Notes: generated from the sequence alone by a model not told the origin. Numbered from the stretch's first letter, positions 13,901 through 23,650 are shown. The stretch is DNA of 60,000 nt from Antedon mediterranea (GCF_964355755.1 NC_092677.1:22602101-22662100); one strand, 5' to 3'. Numbers and translations: made by a program.

Positions 13901-16900
13901 CATTGCTTCTTTAACTCTGCGTAATACACATTCCGCAAGACCATTTGATGATGGGTGGTATGGGGCTGTTAGAGAATGTCTTATACAATTTTTTTCTGAA
14001 ACTATTCAATACTCCAATTCTATTCAATACTCCAATTCTGTCCAGAATGTTTTATCCTTGGGTTTTTGTGATGTAACCACATTTCGTAAGAGCTTATATG
14101 ATGGGCAAATAACTGTTAACAGTGTTGCTCATTTCTTATCCTCTGTAGTAATGTTTGCCTTGAAATACAAGTCTAAACGCTCAACATTGTTACCAATCTT
14201 CAATACATTTTTCTGCCAATAATGGCCATCGTCGTTACCAGTGCAATGTACTGGTTTTATCGTTTTGAATTAGTATTACAGAGTGAAAGATACAATATTT
14301 TATTCTTTCCAATTTATCTACTATAGGCTATAACAATATTTTGTTAATGTAGGCGTCTAGGCCTACATTATGGGGTATCATCATGATACTCACTCAACAT
14401 GACTGGAATTTGTACTGGGAAGTTTTTTAGCACATCACCGAGTACGGTGTTTTGAAAGATGGGAGTAATGAAATACAACATGATTGGAATTTTATTAGAA
14501 CATTTACTACTCTACTGAGGGAGTCGCCTGGGCTGGGCAGTAATGGGGTTCAAAGTGATCACCTTAGTATACTGAAAAAGTTTTTTGGGGTTCAGTCGAT
14601 CAAGTAATTGAGTATCTTGAAATTACTAGACTTGTACTGGGAAACTACAATTGAAAACTTTTAGAAAAAAAATAATGCATCCTGGACGGGTATAATTGCT
14701 AGTAATATATATGACAAGAGGTGAAGGAAGTAAAAATAAATGGTAGAAATTGATATTGATTCAGTTCAGTAATTCAGTAATGACTTATATTTATATTTCA
14801 ATTTGTTTTAATAAGGATGTTCTGTTGAGATACCTAATGGAAGAACAAGTGGTTGTGACAGAATGGCCAATTCAGTATGTTTGATAGTATGCAATTCTGG
14901 TTATCAGACGTTATCGAGAACCAACGTCACCTGTTTGCCTTCCGGGGAATGGGAAGGTTTTGTAGATCTTTTTTGTATCGGTAAATAGCATTATCTTTTT
15001 ATTTTAATAGTGAATAATTTTAACTATGAAAAAAACATTATTAGATATTTGAGAAATATTACTTAGGATTTATATTAGGCCTATATTTGTAACTAAGTTA
15101 ATTGCTGTCTATTTGACTTTATATGACTGTATTGTATCTTAGAAACACTTTGTCCACGCTTAAAAGCACCAGTTAACGCAAATGGGTACTGCAATAGTTT
15201 GAAAAAAACTGGGGAAGTATGTAACTTTCAATGTTTAGAGGGTTATGTAAATGTGATTGGTGACGTCAGGCGTGTATGCCAAGCTGATGGGACTTGGTCA
15301 GGAAATGATTTATTATGTGGAGGTAAGTTTGTAAAATGAATTTATTAATTATACTTGTGAACAAATACGATAACCAAATGGTGTTTAAAATTATTGAAAA
15401 AGTAAACCAAAAATCCACCATATCCTGGTACTCTTTAGAATTCCGCAGTATCATATAAGCATTCATTAGTACAATATCACTCACAATTTTAAATTTATTG
15501 CCTACAATAAATCTAACTTCAATCATGTAACTTGTGGTGTTCCCCAAGGCTCCTTACTCGGTCCCCTTTTATTTATTCTGTACATTAACGATATCTATCT
15601 TTCTTCCCCATTACTTGATTTTTACCTATACGCTGACGACACAACTGTCACTTATTCTCACCCTGAAATCCAAACTCTGTTTTATACTACCAACTCCCAC
15701 CTAGAGATGTTGTCCCAGTACTTTGCTGCTAATAAACTTTCTATGAACCATAAAAAATGTAACTTCATCCTGTTTGGGACTCCCCAGAAGTTAAAAAATG
15801 TTGACCCATCACTATACAATATTACCATTGAAAATATAAACATCCCCTCTGTTCAATCAGCAAAATTCTTAGGTGTCCATCTTGACTCTGGCCTGACGTG
15901 GAAAACACACATTAATGTAACTGAAAACAAAATTTCCAAAAGCCTTGGTATTATTTTTCGTTTGTCTTCATATTTACCCCCTAATATCCTACGCATCCTG
16001 TATTGCTCTATGATTCTTCCCTATTTGAGTTATTGTAATATTGTTTGGTGCAACACATACCCCACAAACCTTAATAAATTGCAAACCCTCCAAAAGAAGG
16101 CTATCAGAATTATATCTGGCGCGCCTCCGCTTTCCCATTCCTCTCATTTATTTTCTAATCTTAATCTCATCAAACTTAATGATATCAATTTAATTCAACA
16201 AATCATTTTTGTCTACTCTGCCTTAAACAACATCCTTCCTCATCATCTTGGTTATCTATTTACTTCCAATTCCTTCTATCATTCCCATCACACACGTACT
16301 AAAAATAAATTATTTATACCCTCCCATAGAACAAATTCTTTCCAACATAACATTCGATACTCTGGACCCACCCTATGGAACAACCTACCACCCTCCATTT
16401 TAAAATCTGCTTCCCCTAAGATACTTCTCTCAAAATTAAAAAAATACACCTTTTCTACTTATTAAATTTTTATTAATCGTTCATGTCTCGATCTGCAGTA
16501 CCAACAGATTTTTGTTTTCTGTTATTCATATTTTAGATTATGAAATTTATTATGATTTTCTTCAATGCATTTCTTTTCTTTTTTATTTGTGTTAAGGCTC
16601 GCCCAACACAAGATGTTACAAACATCTTTCAGGGCTTTTGCCTTCATTTTCTGATATACTTTATAATTCTGTACAATCCTGTTTCTTGTTTTCCTGCTGT
16701 ATGTATTCAGATTTTGTAAGTAAATGTCTATTGAATGAATTGAAATCATATAACTCATAGTCTGATATAGTGCACAATTTTTACCATTGGTCTTAATATG
16801 ATTTTTGTGTGAGACATACGTTGATACATCTAAAACCTGAAATTAGGATCAATGTAAAGCTGATAAATCATACTATACATTGATTTAAAGTCATTTGAGT

Positions 16901-19900
16901 CATTATTTTACAAGATATATGGAAAATAATCTCATTTTTACCATTTTTGGTAAAATTTCATTTTTTTTATTTTAATGAATAAAAAATATTTTTGTAACAT
17001 ACAGTACGCTTGAATTTTTAAAACTTTTAAAAACTGCCGTAACTATATGGAAGTGGATATCAAAAAGAATAAAATTTGTGTTACAATTAGAGCTTGGATG
17101 TAAAATACTGATTTTATTCATTTTTTGGTAAAAATCGCAAAAATGCTATCTGGTCGTAGAGCGATAAATCCTACATTAAATTAAAGCCAATAATAATATT
17201 TATATTCATTGTAATGGACGTTTTTTTCATAAATCATAAGTTACCATAACTTTGGAAAATATTTATTTTCATTCATTTTTGGTTAAAAGTTTCAATAAAT
17301 GCTATCTCGTGAACTACTTGTCGTAGAATACTAAATTAGACAATAAATGAATATCAGTGACAATCTATAAAGTATGGTTAATTCTGACATAGGCGAACAC
17401 AATGGAAAAACTTGGGGATAAATCTCCGCCTTGGATACCTGAATGAAATTTTACCAAAAAATGGAAAAAATTAGATTATTTTCGTTTCCATATATTTTGT
17501 AAAATAATGACTCAAATGACGTTATTTGACAATCAATGTGTAGTATGATTTATCAGCTTTACATTGAGCCTAATTCCAAAAGAATTGATGCATTTCATCA
17601 AATACTGTGCCATGAAATAAAGATATTTGTAAAATTGCGTGAAAAACAGGTCATTTACCTCTGACCCGAAAGTGCATCACCAGAATCACTTAAGAATTGG
17701 GTTTTCAGATGTACCAACGTATGTCTCACACAAAAAAATCATATTGAGACCAATGGTAAACATTGTGCACTAAATCGACTCATCTCTCAGACTATAACCT
17801 AGCCGGCCAAACATGATACATACACAACATGTGATACACATGTAAAATTCTGTATTACTTAATTTCCCTATGATCTCCTTGGCAAATATGGTTGTATGAA
17901 TCCGATAAAAATCATCAGTTAAAAATTGATTGTTATAATTATATCAGAGATCAGATCAGATATAAAAAAAAATTGATCCACAATTTTTAAAATGTATTTA
18001 ACTTTTCAGCTATTACTTGTCAAGCATTGGCTCTGCCAGCGTTTTCAAATGGTGATCAATGTCCTCAACCGTCTGTCTTCCGTTCAACTTGCTCTTTCAG
18101 TTGTCAGCAAGGAAGTAAAAAAGTTGGTGGAAATGAAACCAGGGTATGCCAAGAGGATGGAACATGGTCTGGACAGGCCTTATCCTGCTCAGGTATCTAT
18201 TATGCACTATAGAGCAGCGTTACGCAACCTTTTTTGACGGCGTCCCTCTGATCCTAATTTGTGAATTCTTGCGACCCAAAATTCCACATTTGAGCCACTT
18301 CCCCAACCCCTACCTAAGTTGGGACCTTTGTCAAAGCGGATGGCTGTAAATGGTACTCTCGCATGTAAAAATCATTATAAATGGCACCTCTAGTAGTAAG
18401 TCTAAAAAGGGCCTCTCTGTGAAAAATATAGAAGCAAGTGTTTCTCAACTGATATCTGTTATACAGGGTCTATATATCGATTTTTCAAAATGGCCGCCAT
18501 AAAATACAGATTTATACTCTTCTCAACCTCTACATCGTGTATGGACGTGATTTTAGTGACAACGTATATTAAGGGTCAAGGAATCCAACTACAGCATTTT
18601 TTAAAGTTCACTTTATGGCCACCATTTTTTTTTTAATGGGCGCCATAAAGTACAGGTTTTAATTTCTCAGCTTCAATATAAAACTGAGTGGTGGTTTGAT
18701 GGTTACAGAATAAAAATTCAGCATTCTAAAATACAGAGTCGTAAAGTGATCAGATAAAATTCAGTATGTACCGTAGGATGGGGTTCCATGTTAAGGGAAC
18801 CACACTGATTACGACCGGAGAGATACGTAAGACGATTTCAGTTCTATTATGTTCTGTAACTATCACTCGTGAAACCAACAAACAAGATATTCTAAACTTA
18901 GACATTTTAAGATATTTTCCAAAGACATAATATAGAAGCAGTTTAGAGTACAAACAACTAGGTTACAAAAATGGATAAAACAATTAAGTAAAAGATCTTA
19001 TGTCACTGAATACACTGGAAGATCAACACTATAGTCGCCATAACTGGTTTGCATTTATGCACAAATGTATATCTAGCTGTTCATCTGCCAGTCAGGATAA
19101 CCTATGATCAACCAATGTGAGTTAAAGAAATGCAGCTCTAACTACCTGCTGCAGATAGTTAGAGCTGCATTTGTTGTCAGACCCGGCGTACAGTAGTTTA
19201 CTATTGACTATATGTAAGTTAAGTTCAGAGTAATTTCTGAAAAAAAAAGCCTAATCTACACTGCATATTTGTAATCATTAGGGTGCGGAACTGTTACATC
19301 CCCAGAAACTGTATTGCATCAGAAAAGGCGAGATGAAGGTTTACAAGTTGTAAGCAGACGGGATTCCGTAAGAGGGTCCGCGCCATGGATGGTACGTCTT
19401 TACCATTTTCGCAAAAATAAGAATTTCTGCGGTGGATCAATTTTAAATTCAGAATGGATAATAACAGCAGCACATTGCATCAACGGCCTGATTTCAGTAA
19501 AGAAGAAGAATACCATTATTCGCCTTGCTGACAATCACCGTGATTATTACAGAATTAGGAAGTTGGTTACACACGTCGATTTTAATGCTAACACTTACAA
19601 CGCTGATATTGCTATGATAAAACTGGAAACACCTATTTCAAACTTTACAGATTACGTTCGACCTATATGCTTACCGACAAACAATCTAACTTCTAAAATA
19701 ATGAAAAGGGGTCAACTTGGTCGGGTAAACGGTTGGGAAAGAGGCGGTCAAACACCACAGTTGAAGGAAATGTATTTACCTGTTGTTCGTCAAAGAAAGT
19801 GCATCACTTCAACAAAGCATACAGTGACACGTAAGATGTTCTGTGCTGGATACGCACAGAAAGGAACCAATGCGTGCAATGGAGAAGATGGCGGGTCATT

Positions 19901-20042
19901 TTCAATTTTTCGTGATAACCGATGGTATTTGTTCGGGATAGTTAGTTGGGGTGAAGATTGTTCTCAACCAGGTAAATATAGATTTTACACTAGAATTCCA
20001 GCATTTTTGGATTGGATTGATAAAATAATTATTGAAGGATAG
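1880..20042 (+). CDS. Mosaic LRP-like/EGF/sushi/serine-protease-homologue gene (3' part, 16 exons)
   Basis: Exons: 1880-1993, 4030-4302, 4391-4544, 4654-4785, 5617-5728, 6558-6702, 8864-8980, 9891-10142, 11163-11325, 12674-12801, 13039-13296, 13477-13575, 14816-14980, 15143-15322, 18010-18192, 19282-20042. All have AG acceptors and GT donors and join in one frame of 1,077 residues plus stop. Visible domain order: EGF (1-38), six-blade YWTD propeller (39-310), EGF (310-349), second propeller (349-616), degenerate EGF (616-649), three CCP/sushi modules (649-825), trypsin-fold domain (825-1077). The first exon starts with two bases of a split codon, so at least one upstream exon, with the signal peptide, lies outside the window or was not recognised in 1-1879. 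The cysteine-rich modules imply a secreted or extracellular protein. No transmembrane segment follows the protease domain. I do not know an established gene with this order, so no symbol is given. Confidence 0.85.
2257..2310. repeat. 22-bp tandem repeat, about 2.4 copies
   Basis: The unit AGGACAACTACTACAACAATCC is repeated head to tail. It shares the GGACAACTA word with the large minisatellite at 7.2-8.5 kb. Confidence 0.65.
2640..3120. repeat. Diverged direct duplication in intron
   Basis: Two similar stretches (about 2,700-2,800 and 3,035-3,115) share AATGACRTCACA-like sequence, AGGTCACA and ATCTACAAACATGT. The phrase CCCTACATTTTTGG recurs at about 2,536 and 2,949. I see no coding signal in either. 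Confidence 0.45.
3130..3740 (-). pseudogene. Broken copy of a repeated LHAFTGCD-type gene (transposon-derived family)
   Basis: On the minus strand two blocks read [47 protein letters not shown] and [20 protein letters not shown]. Upstream in another frame is [16 protein letters not shown]. These motifs belong to an uncharacterised multicopy family I recall from many invertebrate genomes, where [11 protein letters not shown] precedes an LxxFxCxxYG block. At least one frameshift separates the blocks. It lies antisense in the intron after EGF module 1. The function of the family is not known to me. Confidence 0.45.
4030..6702 (+). CDS. First YWTD beta-propeller (5 exons)
   Basis: Five exons (4030-4302, 4391-4544, 4654-4785, 5617-5728, 6558-6702) encode about 272 residues with LDLR class B repeats. 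Blade signatures in order are ILFFSD, LYWTDY, MFWIER, LYFANS and the degenerate FLLLTE, with interblade motifs such as [13 protein letters not shown] and [12 protein letters not shown]. The count and spacing fit one six-blade propeller. The next exon is an EGF module, the usual LRP/LDLR partner that packs against the propeller. The last two blades are poorly conserved. Confidence 0.85.
5780..6190. repeat. Three tandem copies of a 140-bp unit
   Basis: The units start at 5780, 5920 and 6059, each beginning TTGGCATSGTCTTCCAAACT and ending CCAAGATTTTT. They are nearly identical, which suggests recent duplication. They lie in the intron between the fourth and fifth exons of propeller 1. Confidence 0.85.
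7088..8826. mobile_element. Foldback element with an inverted minisatellite core
   Basis: The left end 7088-7137 (TTGAGCCGTGAAATGTGCAA onward) recurs as its reverse complement at 8761-8826, so the termini are inverted repeats of about 50-65 bp. The core is a GGACAACTACCCCC-type minisatellite in one direction (about 7,197-7,565), a 95-bp AT-rich spacer, and the same minisatellite in the opposite direction (about 7,660-8,550). The right half also shows a higher-order repeat of about 230 bp (CCAGGGGTTAGTTGTCCTAC at 7,937 and 8,167). I see no transposase. It fills the intron before EGF module 2. Confidence 0.75.
8864..8980 (+). CDS. EGF-like module 2 (exon)
   Basis: A phase 1-1 exon of 117 nt after a ttccag acceptor, ending at gtaagt. 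It encodes a six-cysteine EGF ([24 protein letters not shown]) of the LRP type between the two propellers. The preceding intron is enlarged by the inverted minisatellite element at 7,088-8,826. Confidence 0.88.
9265..9345 (-). mobile_element. Solo LINE 3' end
   Basis: On the minus strand this reads AAAGTGGTGTTTGCGCCACA followed by AAAGAGAAAAAAAA. It matches the end of the LINE fragment at 22,790, so it is a very short 5'-truncated copy of the same family. Confidence 0.5.
9891..13296 (+). CDS. Second YWTD beta-propeller (4 exons)
   Basis: Four exons (9891-10142, 11163-11325, 12674-12801, 13039-13296) encode about 267 residues. Signatures in order are [65 protein letters not shown] and [16 protein letters not shown]. 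Together with the N-terminal strand region these make six blades, better preserved than in the first propeller. I chose the gtgtgc donor at 13297 because it alone keeps phase 1 into the next EGF exon. YWTD propellers bind protein ligands in LRP receptors; the ligand here is unknown. Confidence 0.87.
10197..10605. mobile_element. Possible small DNA-transposon remnant
   Basis: GCGGCGGATAAAGGGA at the left and AGATCCGCCCCTGA at the right are imperfect inverted termini about 400 bp apart. The interior has no reading frame. The call rests on the termini alone. Confidence 0.3.
11570..11765 (-). mobile_element. Small LINE RT fragment next to a tRNA-like SINE head
   Basis: On the minus strand [22 protein letters not shown] (11,665-11,740) resembles the region after the RT domain in CR1/L2-type LINEs. 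On the plus strand 11,590-11,650 carries A-box-like TGGTCCAGAGG and B-box-like GGTTCCGAGTCCC, as in a tRNA-derived SINE. Both are short. Confidence 0.4.
13477..13575 (+). CDS. Degenerate EGF-like module 3 (exon)
   Basis: A phase 1-1 exon of 99 nt between ttttag and gtaaaa. It starts like an LRP EGF ([13 protein letters not shown], then ARTC), but the last two cysteines are missing: TCV stands where the family has TCAC, and the tail DDGILRRG has no cysteine. The disulfide set is therefore incomplete. It may act only as a linker between the second propeller and the sushi modules. Confidence 0.75.
13850..13975 (-). pseudogene. Ty3/gypsy-type integrase relic
   Basis: On the minus strand [20 protein letters not shown] is read, the well-known end of the integrase core of Ty3/gypsy elements, with the glutamate of the DDE triad in LAE. 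About 40 codons remain; no LTR or other pol part is evident nearby. Confidence 0.7.
14816..14980 (+). CDS. Sushi/CCP module 1 (exon)
   Basis: A phase 1-1 exon of 165 nt, read after ataag and before gtaaat. It encodes a CCP module with the expected cysteines, the NGYQT-like NSGYQTLS turn and the late tryptophan (SGEWEGF) before the last cysteine. One extra cysteine is present (SGCDRM and SVCLIVC). Confidence 0.8.
15143..15322 (+). CDS. Sushi/CCP module 2 (exon)
   Basis: A phase 1-1 exon of 180 nt from tcttag to gtaagt. It is a typical [46 protein letters not shown] modules often sit just before the protease domain in complement and clotting proteases (C1r/C1s, MASPs, Limulus factor C), as here. 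Confidence 0.88.
15440..16466 (+). mobile_element. 5'-truncated LINE with RT active-site box
   Basis: An open frame reads [20 protein letters not shown], then LYADDTTV (the YADD catalytic box), then [20 protein letters not shown] and [12 protein letters not shown], ending with [15 protein letters not shown] near the stop at about 16,465. It is the 3' half of a CR1/L2/Rex-like non-LTR element. The frame is intact for over 300 codons, so the insertion is fairly young. It lies in the intron between CCP modules 2 and 3. Confidence 0.85.
16756..17796. mobile_element. 1-kb foldback element
   Basis: The left arm begins CATAGTCTGA, the right arm ends TCAGACTATA. GTGCACAATTTTTACCATTG (from 16,771) and its continuation through TTTTACAAGATATATGGAAA (to about 16,970) are matched in reverse complement at about 17,445-17,776. 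The arms are about 200-300 bp with a spacer containing further diverged copies. No transposase frame is seen. Confidence 0.75.
18010..18192 (+). CDS. Sushi/CCP module 3 (exon)
   Basis: A phase 1-1 exon of 183 nt from tttcag to gtatct. It encodes [28 protein letters not shown] and [15 protein letters not shown], a standard CCP. Its intron upstream holds a LINE fragment and a 1-kb foldback element. Confidence 0.88.
18200..19281. other. Last intron of the mosaic gene
   Basis: Holds AAATGGCCGCCATAAA-like words repeated at about 18,488 and 18,605-18,655, and a perfect short hairpin at 19,128-19,172. I see no gene. Confidence 0.5.
19128..19172. repeat. Perfect 17-bp hairpin with 11-nt loop
   Basis: AAATGCAGCTCTAACTA and its exact reverse complement flank CCTGCTGCAGA, in the intron about 110 bp upstream of the protease exon. 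Confidence 0.75.
19282..20042 (+). CDS. Trypsin-fold serine protease homologue domain, catalytic Ser replaced by Asp (terminal exon)
   Basis: The whole S1 chymotrypsin-fold domain lies in one 761-nt exon after attag, ending in a stop at 20040-20042. The histidine motif is present (WIITAAHC), as is the aspartate (NADIAMIKL). The serine loop reads [12 protein letters not shown] instead of DACxGDSGGPL, so Ser195 is Asp, Asp194 is Glu, Asp189 is Asn and Pro198 is Ser (chymotrypsin numbering). The activation site has Gln, not Lys/Arg, before VVSRRDS. The cysteine pairs 42-58, 168-182 and 191-220, and the chain-linking pair (GCGTV and RPICLP), are all visible. By family knowledge this should be proteolytically dead, as in haptoglobin, another CCP plus S1 homologue. 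Confidence 0.9.
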
Positions 20043-20090
20043 ACTATCATAGTGATGGTGTAACTGATTATGAGTCGCAAACTTTGCAAA

Positions 20091-20101
20091 AATAAAATAA
20101 A
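20091..20101 (+). promoter_or_regulatory. Polyadenylation signals of the mosaic gene
   Basis: Two overlapping AATAAA hexamers lie about 50 nt after the stop codon, the right place for a short 3' UTR. Confidence 0.6.
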
Positions 20102-20676
20102 GGGATTTATATGTATTAAGTAGGTCCTAATAGTATTTCTTTCGTAGGCCTATACATCTTAGAATTCAGCGATGAAAAGCATATGCTTTCTTATTGAGCT
20201 AATCAGAAAAGGATCAGTAAGGTAGTTTAGGCTAAACAAATCTTAACTTTTTGCTGCGTGTTGAATGTCAGTGTTATAATTATTATTTACATTTAACATT
20301 ATATTTTTATTTATATATATATACCAAACATAAGCAAGTAAACAAGTTATATAAAAATCATATGCAATTTATAATACTCATGTATCGTTAATAATAGTAA
20401 TACAAAATAATAACATATTAAGTTGTCTTAATGTTACTAACTGCTTTACTAAGATTAGAATTCTAATTACAATAATATATCAATTGGTAAAAGCAAACAT
20501 TGTGTTCTGGTTTTGTTGAATTTAAACAAGGCAATCCAACTGAGCTCGGCCACCAGATCAATTAATATTTTACCTGTAGTTTAGAAACGATCAGTCTCCT
20601 CCCCCTAAACGCTTGACTGATTTTTGATTGGCCAATTGGCGTGTCAAATGTTTAACATACACCAGTGGGTACAAAA

Positions 20677-21360
20677 ACATGTCCGACGTGAAGTTGGTTA
20701 CTAGTTCCTTATTCAAATTCAATTAAAGGGACAGTCACAAATATTTTTAAAAACAGATTTCAATACGTAGTAAATATTAAGTGTTATAAGATTCGTAAAA
20801 GCCAGTTAGTTATTCGCCGTAGAAAAGGCGTAGATGCAAAAAAGTTCGCGGAACTCGGGTGACAAATGGTAGAGTAGGTAAAGGGTCATCGATCCATACC
20901 AAATATTTTGAAAATATTAAGTAGGTCAAGTGTTATAACCTTTGTAAACCAAGTTACTTATTCGCCATACAGGGCGTAGATGCAAAAATAGTTCCCAGAA
21001 CTAGGGTGGCAAATGGTAGAGTAGGTCAAGGGTCATCGATCCATAGTTACTTATTCGCCGTAGAGGGCGAAGACGCAAAAAAATTCGCGGAACTAGGGTG
21101 GCAAATGGTAGAGTAGGTCAAGGGTCATCGAGTGTTATAACGTTCGTAATAAGTAGTTACTTATTCGCCGTAGAGGGCGTCAATGCATAACATGTTATTG
21201 AACTTTGACCGGAAGAAGTAGAGGAGTTCAAGGCTAACATGTTGATGCAATAACAACTCAATTAGACAGTTATTACTTATTGAAATTTGTTTTTAAAAAT
21301 GTCCCTTTAATTGAATTTGAATAAGGAACTAGGAACTAGTAACCAACTTCACGGACATGT
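20677..21360. mobile_element. MITE-like element with internal tandem repeats
   Basis: Outer inverted ends: ACATGTCCGACGTGAAGTTG onward (20,677) and its counterpart ending ACGGACATGT (21,360). They continue through CTTATTCAAATTCAATTAAA and AGGGACA for about 70 bp. Inside are four diverged direct repeats of roughly 85-115 bp, each with TTATTCGCC and most with CAAATGGTAGAGTAGGT and GGGTCATCGA. No coding potential. Confidence 0.7.
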
Positions 21361-21559
21361 ACCAAAACATCCATAATCCGTACACTTATTTATGTCTTGC
21401 TTTAATCCAAAGCCCTTCCCACTTTCCAATACAAATTAAACAATATCGGAATTAAGAAGAACGTCCATGGAGAAAAAAAATGAAAAACTTAAAGAACTGT
21501 TAAATCTGAAATATTGTGTCTACTTTGATCAAATCAATTTTAAAAATTAGATACCTATT

Positions 21560-21970
21560 CATATTCGTAAAAAAATCACACAAAAGCGACACAATTGATC
21601 ATTCGATCTTACTACAGTATCTAAACTTTATCACTGTGGTATTCGCGGGACTCTCTACTCTGTTCTCTCTAACTACTGTACCTCCAAAACCAAACCCAAA
21701 TCACATCATTTAAAATGAAGGACTGGAAGCGTCACATCAATACCATTTCTAACACTAATAAATAAATTTCAAATTCATTTTTCCTCCAAACACTTTACTT
21801 TCTTTTATTCCGCTCATCTTAATTACTGTCACATTGCTTGGACTGGCACACATTATAAACACCAAAGACTTTCTCCATTACAAAAAAGGCGATTATCATC
21901 TGTACCTCTTTTCTACAAGTTAAAACATCGTTCAGTGACATAAATAAATTACAGACCGCTTTGTCAATGT
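21560..21970 (+). mobile_element. Decayed LINE RT fragments
   Basis: DTIDHSILL, then in another frame KLYHCGIRGTLYSVLSNYC, then after a deletion AHLNYCHIAWTGTHYKHQRL and PLQKRRLSSVPLFYKL. These match successive parts of a CR1/L2-like reverse transcriptase. Frameshifts and stops show it is dead. Confidence 0.6.
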
Positions 21971-22789
21971 ACAAATATAGTAAACATTTAGGGAGTCAGA
22001 CTAATGGTGGGTTTCACCGGTTATTTTGCGCTGCCTTTTAACAGGTTATAACAAATTTGTCCTGTTTATGCTCCAAAGAAAATTGAGTTAATTTATTCAC
22101 ACCGATTTTAACCGGTTATTTTTATGCAGCAGAAACAGGCCCTTAATTTTCATCGGAAGTCATTGCATTCAGGTGTTACATAAGAGTAATTCAAAGGAAA
22201 AAAGCATAGTAGGGCCTATTCCTGACATTAGGAGCAATAAGGCCAAAGTTTTTAATGAATAAGTGTTCTATAAGGATTGTCTTACTGGGGATGTTGTTAT
22301 TTGTTTCTACTATTAATAAGAAGATTGATGCCATTATTGATTCTGTGATGTTGTAACCATTAAGTAATTAAACTAAACTTAAAATGCTGGACATTAGCAA
22401 AGCAAGTGGCCCAAATTCATTAACAAATGTTGCTAATGAATGCTAAAAGAAATAGAGGAAACGTTAAAAACAAATTGTTGGCATGGGGAAGAGCAGAAGT
22501 TTCTACTTTGTTCTGTGCAAGATTATGCAGAAGATAGTTATTCATAAACATCTACAGAAATACAAGTTAATAAAATAACGATACGTTTTTCGTAGTGGTT
22601 TTTCTATTCAGTTACTTGATGTATTCAACCAATGGATTCTGTGGCTTGATATAGAAATCACTCATAGATGGTTCTCCAATACACAGTAATTTCAGTGTAA
22701 AAACAACTGGCAATTTCAAATGTACGTACCACACTGACACGAACGCGATACCCCTATACTATATAAACTATCAATTATAGCAAAGAACT

Positions 22790-23650
22790 TTTTTTTTCTC
22801 TTTCGTGGGGCCAACCCACTTTTATTTCATTCTTCATATTACACATTGTAGTTATATATAGAAATTGTATAAAATGTCATTAAAAAAATGTTTTAAATAT
22901 ATATATATAAATAAAAATTAAAATAATAATGAAACAATTAAAAATTAATACATGTAATTTTAAGAAATACAAGTTAATAATTTTCTTTTTACGTTACCCC
23001 ATTTCTTTTTTGCCTTGTTTATGTTACAAGCATATTGATTTTTTAGCTCAAATCGGAACAAGTTCCAGACGACTTTTGATCTAATTTTTGAATGCTTTTC
23101 TAATGATTTAATAAAATTTGTTTTATAAATACAAAAAGTAAACAATGATAATAATTCATTGACATTTTCACTTTTTGTTCCAATAACAATGTCTAGCCAA
23201 TCATGTACGGTTTCTTCAAGTGTATAGCATTTTAGAATCATGTTGTTGAATTTTGTCCATACTTTTTGGATACTTTAACATTTCAAAAGCATGTGCTTGT
23301 CTGTCTCAATTTTGTTTTGGCAGTGTTCGCACATTTCTTCAGGAGATATTTTCCATATCTTCATTCGTTGTTTACATGCCAGAATCCGATCATTGTTTAT
23401 AAATATTTTCTTCCAATTTGAGGGAATTGCATTTACAATCTTAAAATATTCAATTATTCCATGTTGTTGCTCTGAAAGGGTGGGTATCAATTCTGTCGGA
23501 GTCATTAATCTGTGATTAACTATTAAAAGGAAACGTGGGAAATAAGCGAACAGAAGGTAAGAAATTTTATAACAGACAAGCTTGGACTTAATGCAGAACG
23601 CATCGCAATAGAAAGGGCCCATATAATCAATACGAAACAAACCCCAGACC
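22790..23650 (-). mobile_element. LINE 3' half (minus strand) with zinc-knuckle region
   Basis: Minus-strand frames read EQQHGIIEYFKIVNAIPSNW, then MCEHCQNKIETDKHMLLKC (a CxxC-x7-H-x4-C zinc-binding pattern found after RT in L1/Tx1-like LINEs), then VHDWLDIVIGTKSENVNELL in a second frame. The 3' end is the conserved AAGTGGGTTGGCCCCACGAA and an A-rich run at about 22,790. Confidence 0.65.

Noticed and set aside
20723-21310. TTAA target duplication of the element at 20.7-21.3 kb
   Set aside because: The inverted similarity continues well outside both TTAA sites, so they are internal and not a target duplication.
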